Shown here: piece after piece, positions 1 to 8,285 of the stretch
How the letters are laid out: each line of letters begins with the position of its first letter
How positions within the stretch are numbered: the first letter of the stretch is position 1
NCBI GenBank assembly: GCA_002840735.1
Contig: PHBY01000003.1
Location: 1 to 64,000 of the forward strand
Length of the DNA stretch: 64,000 nt
Reading direction: 5' to 3'
Source: Chloroflexi bacterium HGW-Chloroflexi-2
Lineage (GTDB): Bacteria; Chloroflexota; Anaerolineae; Anaerolineales; Anaerolineaceae
Notes under the pieces: generated by a model
Seen by the model: the letters and a program-made list of their open reading frames with translations, nothing else
Databases searched by the model: none
Told to the model about the DNA's origin: nothing
Made by a program: the position numbers and the translations under genes

Positions 1-151
1 CTATCGGTTTCTTTTTTTCCTTACCTAAAATATATTTTTCATTGTTGGATGGCAATTAATTTGGATTGCAATTTGAAATTAGACTTACAAATTTGAGTTA
101 TTGCAGGAAAGTCATTTATAAAAAGAAAAAAGCGTGTATTCGTTTTGAATC

Positions 152-1309
152 TTAAAACGCAAACTTCATTTGATGAATCGGAGTTTTACCATTCAGCAGG
201 ATATATTGAGCTACCGATTCTATAGAGATCCCTAACAATTTTAAATCATCCTCTGACTGAATTTTCATTCGTTTACGATATCTGGCAATCATCTCGACCC
301 TTTTAGGTCCAATTCCAGGAATTCTCAATAGTTCTTCTCTTGATGCACGATTAATCTCGATTGGGTTACCTTTCAGATTTGTTTCCGCCCAGAATTTCTT
401 TGGATCAACCTCTAAATCCAATCGTCCTCTATGATCAAATGCAAAATCCTCAAACGTAAAACCATAATCGCGTAAAAGAAAGGATACCTGGTAAAGTCGA
501 TGACCTCTCATTGGGTTTTCAGGTGGAAAATTCTCGAGTGGAGTATTCAAGACCGGAGAAAAAGTCATGTAATAAATTCTTGCCAGGTGGAAATTCTGAA
601 TTAAATAATCACTTGCTTTGAGAATTTCTACATCATTCTCTCCTGAAGGACCTATCACCATTTGTGTGGTTAATGACGGCCATTTCTTTCTCCAATTTTG
701 CTTTGGATCATGATTTTTTCTTATGGTGTCCACCCATTTTAACCTCGAAAATAATTCTTCTCCAAAATTTTTGAGCGGCGCGATACTTTTCAATCGTTCA
801 GGGTTAGGAGCTTCCAGATTTATGGACACTCTATCTGCATATTTCATTAATTGTTTAATCTGATCATATTCTGCACCAGGCATGATCTTCATATGTAAAT
901 ACCCATCAAATTTCTTTTTGGTTCTTAATATTTCAGCGGTATCAATGATTTTTTCTTGCATCCGCACGCCTCCCCCAGCTATACCTGAGCTTAGAAATAA
1001 ACCTTTAGCAAAATTTTTTTGATATAAATCGAGGAAGGTGCTGGCCATTTCGTCTGGCGTGAATGTTGCGCGTTGAAAATCACGCGCGGATCTAAATGAA
1101 CAATACTTACAATTTCTTTCACACACTGAAGTGATCATGCTTTTTAATATTGGAAGAGTCTTCCCTCCAGACATCTTTGCATAAGTTACAAGAGGGTGGT
1201 TTTCCACAGTAGATTTTTCTGGACAATTCATCAAGGAAGTTTCCAGACTTTCCCCTTCCTCGGCATCCATGTTCTCAGATAACAGGTTTAATTTTTTAAA
1301 TCTATCCAT
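152..1309 (-). CDS. Radical SAM protein with C-terminal helix-hairpin-helix (putative DNA modification/repair)
   Basis: This 385-residue protein has a radical SAM motif C63-x3-C67-x2-C70 (CERNCKYC) near the N-terminus, which should bind a [4Fe-4S] cluster and S-adenosylmethionine. Its C-terminus has a helix-hairpin-helix from about residue 323 (LRIPGIGPKR), a non-specific DNA-binding fold. This pairing is typical of the putative DNA modification/repair radical SAM family that often sits beside a uracil-DNA glycosylase-like gene; no such partner is present here, and the substrate is unknown. The gene is divergent from the next one. A GAAC-N4-GTTC dyad lies 13 bp upstream of the start, directly above a TATAAT on the same strand, so the message may be almost leaderless. 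A downstream ATG at 1270 is an alternative start. Family assignment is firm; function is inferred. Confidence 0.85.
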   Translation of the reverse strand: MDRFKKLNLLSENMDAEEGESLETSLMNCPEKSTVENHPLVTYAKMSGGKTLPILKSMITSVCERNCKYCSFRSARDFQRATFTPDEMASTFLDLYQKNFAKGLFLSSGIAGGGVRMQEKIIDTAEILRTKKKFDGYLHMKIMPGAEYDQIKQLMKYADRVSINLEAPNPERLKSIAPLKNFGEELFSRLKWVDTIRKNHDPKQNWRKKWPSLTTQMVIGPSGENDVEILKASDYLIQNFHLARIYYMTFSPVLNTPLENFPPENPMRGHRLYQVSFLLRDYGFTFEDFAFDHRGRLDLEVDPKKFWAETNLKGNPIEINRASREELLRIPGIGPKRVEMIARYRKRMKIQSEDDLKLLGISIESVAQYILLNGKTPIHQMKFAF

Positions 1310-1321
1310 ATTTCAATTATA

Positions 1322-1333
1322 GAACTAATGTTC
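1322..1333 (-). promoter_or_regulatory. LexA/DinR-like box overlapping a promoter
   Basis: The sequence GAAC-TAAT-GTTC is a perfect 4+4 dyad of the form GAAC-N4-GTTC used by Gram-positive-type LexA (DinR) proteins. It lies directly upstream of a TATAAT (complement of 1316-1321) that could be the -10 of the radical SAM gene, so repressor binding would block transcription. One site of this length can arise by chance in AT-rich DNA; the support is its position before a gene of a putative DNA repair family. Confidence 0.45.
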
Positions 1334-1410
1334 CTTTATTTCAAGAACAAATCTTGTGAAGTAATATAATATAGTGTAATATGAAAAAAAAGATAGTTAA
1401 GGAGAATTCC

Positions 1411-2421
1411 ATGCAAGGTGGGTTTCACAAATTTATATCCACTTTAATCATTTTCAGCATTTTTTTTATCATCCCTCCCATTGATATTTTTGCTCAAACG
1501 GATGAGATGGACAATAATTTGAGTTTTGTGGTTAATTCTCAGAAGACCTTTTATGGTTTCAATGCAGGATCAATCAACAAGGAATTACGCTTTCGATTTA
1601 AGCAACAGAATAGGCAAAATTTTTTATATATTGATTTGTTCGAGAACAATCAGTTTTACACGATAGGAGCTTACAATAGCAAAGGCATCTTTATATTGAT
1701 TCAAGATCATCCAGGGAGCCAGCAAAAAAACAGATTATCTCCATCAGAATTTGAAAATCATTTTTCAGAATTACTATTTGGTGCATCGACGATCCCGGAT
1801 TTAAATTCAGAAGAATATTCAATGAACAAATGGATTATTCCAAATTCAAATTTAATTTTTGCGGATAAATTTGGAAATACTGTCATCATTTACTCAGATA
1901 ACACTCATTTCCAATTGTATGATAACGAACTCCCCTATCTCGCAGTCACTTATCGTTATCCATATGATGAATTTAACAACAATCTAAATAATGAAGAACA
2001 GGATAAATTTCATACTCAATTGATGGATGAATTAAACAAAACTGATGAAAATTTCTCAGTGGAATTTGGATTGAAAATTCTAACTGAATTTCAACCAACT
2101 AACGACACACTCACTTCAATATTAATTTCACCTAATGATAATCAGGTGTTTGTTTCCCTGGATAAAAATGCGAATGAAGTTTGGCGCTTTGATATTTATG
2201 GTGGAACTGTTGAAACTCATTCTGGATTCGATCAAAACCACAAAGCGAATATCCCCAAATTAGGTATTACCTCGTCCGATTTGAAAATTCTAAATTTCAG
2301 CAATGAAGGTTTAACCCGAGGAATTATTGCGATTTCCATAGCCATTTTGTTAATAATCATAATATCTATCGTTGTGTATTTTCCCAAAAATATAAAAATT
2401 CAACAAGAAGAAATCATTTAA
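1411..2421 (+). CDS. Membrane-anchored protein of unknown function
   Basis: I do not recognise this 336-residue protein. It has an N-terminal hydrophobic segment (about residues 8-28, ending near an Ala-Gln junction) that looks like a signal peptide or anchor, a polar Asn/Asp-rich extracytoplasmic region of about 270 residues, and a C-terminal membrane segment (about 300-325) followed by a short basic tail. I chose the ATG at 1411 over the in-frame ATG at 1381. AAGGAG lies 6 bases before 1411, while 1381 has no ribosome site and sits only 10 bp after a TATAAT (1365-1370). The protein is probably envelope-located with most of its mass outside. No catalytic motif is visible. Confidence 0.7.
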   Translation: MQGGFHKFISTLIIFSIFFIIPPIDIFAQTDEMDNNLSFVVNSQKTFYGFNAGSINKELRFRFKQQNRQNFLYIDLFENNQFYTIGAYNSKGIFILIQDHPGSQQKNRLSPSEFENHFSELLFGASTIPDLNSEEYSMNKWIIPNSNLIFADKFGNTVIIYSDNTHFQLYDNELPYLAVTYRYPYDEFNNNLNNEEQDKFHTQLMDELNKTDENFSVEFGLKILTEFQPTNDTLTSILISPNDNQVFVSLDKNANEVWRFDIYGGTVETHSGFDQNHKANIPKLGITSSDLKILNFSNEGLTRGIIAISIAILLIIIISIVVYFPKNIKIQQEEII

Positions 2422-2516
2422 TAAAAAACACATAGCCTAAATCCTCTTGGTTATTTTAAAATGATTTTGTGTTAATTTGGCAATTGCAAGCCAAAAATTT
2501 CAACTATTTATAATTT

Positions 2517-3455
2517 TCATTGGTATTCTTCCTTCGGAAGCGTATTGTTATATCGCTTTCTGAATAATACCCCAACGGCTGAACTTATATGAGCTCCAAA
2601 GAGGATTACATAACTGGAAAAATAAATCCATAGCATTAATGCAATAATTCTTCCCAATGATCCATAAATTAATTCATATCGCACCCATTGACTGGATATG
2701 TACCAGTTCATGATAACAGTAATTAACTCAGTCAGAATGATAGCAAATGTAGCACCCCAAAAAGCTTCAGAAGGTTTCACCAATGCCTTTGGGATCCATT
2801 GATACATAACCCAAAAAATGATAAATCGAAAGACTCTTGGGGTGATGTAAGCCAGAATTTCGTATAAAGTTGTTTGAAAAATTGGAATTTGAAAATAGGC
2901 TAATAAGTTCTCAATAAGTTCTATTTTCAAAAAAGTATTAAATCCCCATAATATCAAGATCAAAATGGACAATCCTACAATAATAATGATGCCAATTAAT
3001 CGTCTTTCAAAAAAATTATGTGATCTTTCATCCGACCAGGCACGATCTACATTCAAAGCAAATATATTAAACATGGTTGTTGCTGACCAAATGAGTCCAA
3101 CGATTGCCAACCAACCGACTGCTCCACGTTTGGTAAGTACATTTTCGATGTTTGAAACGATAATGTCTGGACTGATGGGAATCAAATCGATAATAAATTG
3201 AAAAACCTGATCCTGAACAAACTGAGATTTCAATATAAAACTGGCAAAAGAGATGATCACTAAAATTAGAGGAAACAACGAGAAAAATGTGAAGTAAGCC
3301 ATGGAAGCTGCAGCTTCGGGCGCTCTTTCCTTAGTAAAAGTTTGACCAGCTAATCTGAATACATCCAGACTTCCATGTAAGTTCTTATTGATCTTCTGAT
3401 AAATTGGTCGGACATGCTTCTTTACAAGTGCTTTATCAATCTTTTTCCAAATCAT
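2517..3455 (-). CDS. YihY/BrkB family inner membrane protein
   Basis: This 312-residue protein has the features of the YihY (BrkB) family: a basic cytosolic N-terminus, the conserved start of the first membrane helix (AAASMAYFTFFSLFPLI), and about six hydrophobic helices spread to residue 295. Family members were once called ribonuclease BN in error; their real role is unsettled, with transport or envelope functions proposed. The length is normal for the family. It is a single gene ending about 95 bp from the convergent upstream gene, and the start at 3455 is preceded by GGAATT. No partner gene gives a clue to substrate. Confidence 0.88.
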   Translation of the reverse strand: MIWKKIDKALVKKHVRPIYQKINKNLHGSLDVFRLAGQTFTKERAPEAAASMAYFTFFSLFPLILVIISFASFILKSQFVQDQVFQFIIDLIPISPDIIVSNIENVLTKRGAVGWLAIVGLIWSATTMFNIFALNVDRAWSDERSHNFFERRLIGIIIIVGLSILILILWGFNTFLKIELIENLLAYFQIPIFQTTLYEILAYITPRVFRFIIFWVMYQWIPKALVKPSEAFWGATFAIILTELITVIMNWYISSQWVRYELIYGSLGRIIALMLWIYFSSYVILFGAHISSAVGVLFRKRYNNTLPKEEYQ

Positions 3456-3546
3456 AATTCCATTTTACCTTGAAGATTTCAAAAATGACACAATTTTGAT
3501 CCGTGCTCAATCTCTTTATTGGCTGTTTTCAGGTTTTTCATATTTC

Positions 3547-3575
3547 TTGACAGCGCTTGAGCACAATAATATAAT
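3547..3575 (+). promoter_or_regulatory. Consensus promoter for tRNA-Gly
   Basis: TTGACA (3547-3552) and TATAAT (3570-3575) are separated by 17 bases, a perfect match to the housekeeping sigma consensus. The expected start point is about 15 bases before the tRNA. Confidence 0.85.
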
Positions 3576-3597
3576 CTTTTTCACTGATCTTTAACAA

Positions 3598-3671
3598 GCG
3601 GGCATAGTTTAGCGGTAAAACGAATGCTTCCCAAGCCTTAATCACGGGTTCGATTCCCGTTGCCCGCTCCA
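3598..3671 (+). tRNA. tRNA-Gly (anticodon CCC)
   Basis: The sequence folds as a full cloverleaf. The acceptor stem is GCGGGCA / TGCCCGC (3598-3604 with 3661-3667), the D arm has AGCGGTA in the loop, the anticodon loop is TTCCCAA giving CCC, the T loop is TTCGATT, and CCA is encoded at 3669-3671. The anticodon stem has one apparent T-C mismatch. It reads GGG glycine codons. Confidence 0.93.
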
Positions 3672-3677
3672 TGACGA

Positions 3678-3705
3678 ATGACTGTTTTTGCAGTCATTTT
3701 TCTTT
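3678..3705 (+). terminator. Rho-independent terminator after tRNA-Gly
   Basis: A 7-bp stem, ATGACTG / CAGTCAT, with a TTTTTG loop is followed by a T-rich run. It starts seven bases after the encoded CCA. Confidence 0.75.
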
Positions 3706-3777
3706 TTAACCTTTAAAAATTAAACAACATGCTAAAATCATCATGTAGAATATTAATTATTATTGTGGAAAACCAAT

Positions 3778-4239
3778 ATGATCGATAACAAACCAATTCC
3801 CATGACAAATGAAGATCAAGAAAAAGAATTGATAAGTACCATTTCCTTAAAAGGTCTCTCAGTTCTTGTCGTTGAGGACAATGTTTCCAATTTTGTGTTG
3901 ATGGCAAGAATGTTGGGGTATTTAGGCATTCATTGTGAGTGGAAGACTTCCGGTTATGAAGTCGTTGAGTTTGCTGATAGTCTCCCAAAATTAGATCTCA
4001 TCCTGATGGATATACGATTACCTTATGAAGATGGGTATAGTGCACTAAAAAAAATTCAAAAATCCGAAAAATTGAAGCAAATACCAGTTGTTGCAATAAC
4101 AGCTGAAGCTGATCCAGCACAAATTGAAAAAGCCAAAGCGGCTGGATTTAATGGGTTCCTGGGCAAGCCATTGAATCTGGATCGATTTCCAGATCAAATG
4201 AGGAAAATTCTTTCAGGAGTTTCGGTTTGGGAGCTGTAA
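3778..4239 (+). CDS. Single-domain response regulator (CheY/DivK-like)
   Basis: This 153-residue protein is one receiver domain. It shows the acidic pocket (VVEDN), the phosphoacceptor Asp78 in LILMDIRLP, the switch Thr in VVAITAEAD and the conserved Lys in GKPLN. There is no output domain, so it should signal by protein-protein contact, as DivK-type regulators do. I used the ATG at 3778; a TTG at 3763 would add five residues, and neither has a strong ribosome site. The gene ends 12 bp before a large hybrid-free histidine kinase and is almost certainly co-transcribed with it, which makes the kinase its likely phosphodonor. Confidence 0.88.
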   Translation: MIDNKPIPMTNEDQEKELISTISLKGLSVLVVEDNVSNFVLMARMLGYLGIHCEWKTSGYEVVEFADSLPKLDLILMDIRLPYEDGYSALKKIQKSEKLKQIPVVAITAEADPAQIEKAKAAGFNGFLGKPLNLDRFPDQMRKILSGVSVWEL

Positions 4240-4251
4240 CGAAAAGACAAA

Positions 4252-7200
4252 ATGGTGAAAACTGATAATAAGCGTAAGAATCTCATAACAAGACTTCTCA
4301 CAATAAAAGATAAATCGGATAATAAACCTCAATCTGGCAATCTGCTCAGTTGGGAATTTATTATTGATTCAGAAGGGAATTATCTCAATATAAGCCCTGA
4401 AGTAACTGATTGCCTTGGTGTTCCTTCGTCTGAATTTCTGGATCAATCCATTTTTACTTTTTCAATTAATCAATCTTCCGGGGAAAAATTATTTGCGCAA
4501 TTTTCTGAACACAATTTCCCCCTGGATCTGGATGTAATCTTTTTATCAAATAATGGAAATTTGCTTTTCTGTAATTTGAAATTGACAATATTTTCTGAAG
4601 AATATCATTCAAGACCAACCTACATTGGCATTGTTCAAACCCTTGAGGATTTACACGGGACAATTAAACCGAGTTCGGATGGTCAGAATACAGAATTTTA
4701 TGCAGCTGAAACCCAAACACAGGCAATTGAGGAAGAAATCACCGAATTTTTAGAGGATATAAAAACAAACACAAAAGTCGAAGATCGAGTACCATCATTA
4801 AAGATTGCTGACACGCTATTCTCTCCTGCAATATTGGAGAATCTTCATCGTTTTTCGGTTGAAGTAAATCATCTGATTGAACCAATTGATATTTATAAAT
4901 TGACCTACAAAGTCATTAATGAGTTTGTACCGAATAATAATCTTTCAATGGGGATAGTAAATAAACAGGCCTCAAATCTGATTTACCCAATTCGAAAAAT
5001 TGAAAATGAAATTAGTTATTACCCGGAAGTAGATGATTTTGAGCCTATTCTAAAATATGTAATTCAAACCAACCAGGTTATTATTCAAAATGACCAGATT
5101 CCCCCATCTATAAAAAAAATATTAACTTCGCGATTCAATAATTTCCCGAACTCCTTGATAAGTGTTCCTATCAGCATCGGAAATCGGGTCTTAGGTGCAA
5201 TTGTTATCTATGATAAGAGAGAAAATAATCACTACACTGATAATGATCTGCAATACCTATCTGCCATCAGCACTAAAATGGCTACTGCCCTGGAAAATGC
5301 TTTCTTGTTTCAGGAAATGCAATACGCACTTTCTGTGATTGAAACACGCGAACAATACCAGACACTTATTTCCCAATCTGTAAAAATATTAGCCAAATCA
5401 GGGACTAAGAAATTGGATGAAGCTATTGGCTTGTTGGGAAAAGCTTCGAGTGTTGATCGCGTTTTCTATGCGCATTCAAACATTGGTGATGAAAGCAGAA
5501 CCTGGTCCATTCAATCTAATTGGCATTCTATAGATAGATACAATATAACTCATCTGACACATGAGATCCGTTTTGAGATTTTTGAGGAATTTATTCCAAC
5601 ATTAATTGAAAAACGTTATTTTCAGGTCAACAATGAAAATCTTGATCGACCGATTGATGAATGGTTGAGAAAAAGAGGAGCCAAATCCATTCTCATTTTA
5701 GCAGTACTCAATGACGATCCAATTCCAGGAATACTTGTGTTGGAAGATTTGCATCAAAATCATTATTGGAATGTCGATGAAATTCGATTCCTGAGTTTAG
5801 TTTCTGAAACATTATCCGGTGTTCTTGCAAATGAAGAACGCATATTGCAATTAAATAATAAATTATTAGAGACAGAAACATTAAATATTATTAAAGATCA
5901 ACTTTATTTTGCATCAAACATTGATGAAATTCTTCAAATAGTGATGAAGTATATCTTTTCATTGGATATCATTGAAAGTGCCGTATACATATTTGGGGAA
6001 CCAGAATCGACCAGACCTGATCATTATGAGGTGGTCGCAAATTGGTCAAAAAATCCAGATTTCAATCAACCAATTCAAACCCATACATTCGATCGAAATA
6101 CAGTGAATACTTTTTTTCAGCAAGAATTCCCCACATATTTTTCCAATGTAAAAAATGCAAACCTTTCCAATCGAATGATTCAAATGTTCTCTCAAATGAA
6201 CATTGCTGCGCTGGGTGTTATTCCACTCATATCAAAGAGTAGAAAAATCGGATCCATCTTATTATGTTCCGATATGGTTCATGAATTTTCAAAAGAAGAA
6301 AAAAATCTGGTTGATTCCTTATTAGCAGCAATAACAACTTCGGTTGAAAAATCCTTAATTCATGAACACTCTTTTGAAAAGTTTTTTGAGAACTCTTTTT
6401 TCAAAAAAATCAACAAATTAATCAAATCTCAAAATCCACATGACATGGTTTTGTATTTGTCCGAGATTATTCATGAATATTCAGAAGGTGATTGTTCTTT
6501 CTTCGTTCTTGAAAAAAAAGAAAATCCGAAATCGTTCGAATATTATGAATTAAACAAAGAATATTCAATCAATGAATTGTCACCACTTTATGATGATTGG
6601 AAATCAACAAAATTCAACGACCTGTTAAACGAGATAATAAAGTTAAATATTGATCATTTTGAAAATCTATCAAATTTGAATCTTCAGGATGAATTCCTTC
6701 AGGAGTTAAAAAAATATAGAATCGAAAGTGGTTATATTTTTCCAATTTATTTTGACGACCTTATGTCAGGTTTCATCACGATCTTTTCAAATAAACCATT
6801 GAACATAAACCCTGAAAATTTATCGAATCTGAAATATGCATTGAGTGAATTATCAATTCTTCTAACCAATCGATCCATATTAAGAGATTTCTCTGAACTT
6901 GATAACAAAATTAATATTTCAGCCAGTATTGTTCATGATACGTCATCTATTCTAAATTTGGATTTATTAATTAAGAATATAACAAAACAAATTCAGGAAA
7001 AATTTGGTTTTCTATCTGTAGCGATTCATGTTTGCAATAATGCAAATAATTTACTTGACAAAGTTTCTGTTTCTTATGAAGGGAATGATGATAATGACCA
7101 ACACGCATCGGGATTAAGAGAAAATTCTTATTTGATCATCTCAGATGTTTTTGAAAAAGGACAGGCTGTAATATTGAAGGATGCTTCAGACCAAAATGAG

Positions 7201-8130
7201 GATCCTGACAATGTAGAAACACTATGGACAAGGTCTCAGCTTGTCTTGCCACTAAAAATCGGAGATGAAATTATCGGTGTTTTGGATATCCACTCGAGCC
7301 GCTCCAATGATTTTGAATCAAAGGATTTACGTTACTACCAATTGTTGGCAGACCAAATTGCTATTGAGATTGAAAATGTTCGATTATATGAAAAAACCCA
7401 GAATATGATCGAAGATATATCCGATATAGATCGAGTAAAAAGTCAATTTTTGGCAAATATGAGCCATGAATTTCGAACACCTTTAAATTCAATAATTGGA
7501 TTTTCTAAGGTAATACTGACTGGAATAGATGGCCCCATCAACGAAACACAAAAACAAGATCTAACTGCGATTCACAGTGCCGGTCAATATTTATTAAGGT
7601 TGGTCAATGACATTTTAGATATAACCAAAATTGAAGCGGGAACAATGAAATTAACAATGACCAAAACAAATATTCCCGACCTTATCAATTCTTTGCTTCC
7701 ATCAGCCGAAAATCTGGTAAAAGACAAGGTTATAAAATTTGAAGTTGTCAATTCAGAGGATTTACCAGAATTAATTGTGGATCGGGATCGCATTGGCCAG
7801 GTATTGATGAATATCATTACCAATGCAATTAAATTTACTGAATACGGTAAAATCACAATTTCAACTTCTCTTGTCAAAGGATTAGGGAAAAATCAAGAAG
7901 TAATGATAACCATTTCTGACACAGGGATAGGAATAAATCAGGCAGATCAGGCGAAATTATTCAAACCCTTTGAGCAGGCTAAATCCACCGAAAATATCAG
8001 AGCATTTGGCTCAGGATTAGGGCTGGCGATCAGTAAATCTTTAATTCAACTTCATCGCGGAAGAATTGGTTTATTGAATAGCTCACCAGGAAAAGGTTCG
8101 ACTTTCTTTATCGCTTTACCAGTTAATTGA
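4252..8130 (+). CDS. Multi-GAF sensor histidine kinase
   Basis: This 1292-residue cytosolic sensor kinase has no membrane segment. An N-terminal PAS-like region (about 30-140) is followed by roughly five GAF-like domains between about residues 200 and 1050; several end in the typical helix that leads into the next domain. The kinase core is complete: H box with phospho-His1072 (NMSHEFRTPLNS), N box (NIITNAIKFTEYG), G1 (DTGIGI) and G2 (GSGLGLAIS). The long GAF array suggests it integrates small ligands or redox signals; no Cys/His set marks a haem or Fe-S site. It lies 12 bp after the response regulator gene, so the two form a likely pair. The input signal is unknown. Confidence 0.92.
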   Translation: MVKTDNKRKNLITRLLTIKDKSDNKPQSGNLLSWEFIIDSEGNYLNISPEVTDCLGVPSSEFLDQSIFTFSINQSSGEKLFAQFSEHNFPLDLDVIFLSNNGNLLFCNLKLTIFSEEYHSRPTYIGIVQTLEDLHGTIKPSSDGQNTEFYAAETQTQAIEEEITEFLEDIKTNTKVEDRVPSLKIADTLFSPAILENLHRFSVEVNHLIEPIDIYKLTYKVINEFVPNNNLSMGIVNKQASNLIYPIRKIENEISYYPEVDDFEPILKYVIQTNQVIIQNDQIPPSIKKILTSRFNNFPNSLISVPISIGNRVLGAIVIYDKRENNHYTDNDLQYLSAISTKMATALENAFLFQEMQYALSVIETREQYQTLISQSVKILAKSGTKKLDEAIGLLGKASSVDRVFYAHSNIGDESRTWSIQSNWHSIDRYNITHLTHEIRFEIFEEFIPTLIEKRYFQVNNENLDRPIDEWLRKRGAKSILILAVLNDDPIPGILVLEDLHQNHYWNVDEIRFLSLVSETLSGVLANEERILQLNNKLLETETLNIIKDQLYFASNIDEILQIVMKYIFSLDIIESAVYIFGEPESTRPDHYEVVANWSKNPDFNQPIQTHTFDRNTVNTFFQQEFPTYFSNVKNANLSNRMIQMFSQMNIAALGVIPLISKSRKIGSILLCSDMVHEFSKEEKNLVDSLLAAITTSVEKSLIHEHSFEKFFENSFFKKINKLIKSQNPHDMVLYLSEIIHEYSEGDCSFFVLEKKENPKSFEYYELNKEYSINELSPLYDDWKSTKFNDLLNEIIKLNIDHFENLSNLNLQDEFLQELKKYRIESGYIFPIYFDDLMSGFITIFSNKPLNINPENLSNLKYALSELSILLTNRSILRDFSELDNKINISASIVHDTSSILNLDLLIKNITKQIQEKFGFLSVAIHVCNNANNLLDKVSVSYEGNDDNDQHASGLRENSYLIISDVFEKGQAVILKDASDQNEDPDNVETLWTRSQLVLPLKIGDEIIGVLDIHSSRSNDFESKDLRYYQLLADQIAIEIENVRLYEKTQNMIEDISDIDRVKSQFLANMSHEFRTPLNSIIGFSKVILTGIDGPINETQKQDLTAIHSAGQYLLRLVNDILDITKIEAGTMKLTMTKTNIPDLINSLLPSAENLVKDKVIKFEVVNSEDLPELIVDRDRIGQVLMNIITNAIKFTEYGKITISTSLVKGLGKNQEVMITISDTGIGINQADQAKLFKPFEQAKSTENIRAFGSGLGLAISKSLIQLHRGRIGLLNSSPGKGSTFFIALPVN

Positions 8131-8147
8131 TATAGTTCATAAATAAA

Positions 8148-8177
8148 AAAAATTCATGAACAACATCATGAATTTTT
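8148..8177. terminator. Bidirectional terminator between kinase and tRNA-His
   Basis: A perfect 12-bp stem, AAAAATTCATGA / TCATGAATTTTT with loop ACAACA, has T runs on both strands. It serves the kinase gene on the plus strand and the tRNA-His transcript on the minus strand. Its last base is the A of the encoded tRNA CCA (complement of 8177). Confidence 0.7.
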
Positions 8178-8252
8178 GGGGTGCCTGGACGGTTTCGAAC
8201 CCTCAACCTCTTCATCCACAGTGAAGCGCTCTGCCGTTGAGCTACAGGCACC
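8177..8252 (-). tRNA. tRNA-His (anticodon GTG)
   Basis: The minus strand folds as a cloverleaf with acceptor GTGCCTG / CAGGCAC, an encoded extra 5' G (the G-1 needed for histidylation, at 8252) opposite C73 (8180), D arm GTAGCTC, anticodon loop CTGTGGA giving GTG, and T loop TTCGAAA. CCA is encoded (8177-8179). One T-stem pair (G-G) is mismatched. It lies 33 bp downstream of hisS on the same strand. Confidence 0.93.
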
Positions 8253-8285
8253 ATAACGACCAAAATTTTATCACACAGCTAAGCC

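Noticed and set aside
152-1309. Elp3-like or lipoyl-synthase-like radical SAM enzyme
   Set aside because: The single C-x3-C-x2-C motif with C-terminal HhH, and no second Cys set or acetyltransferase domain, fits the DNA-linked family better.
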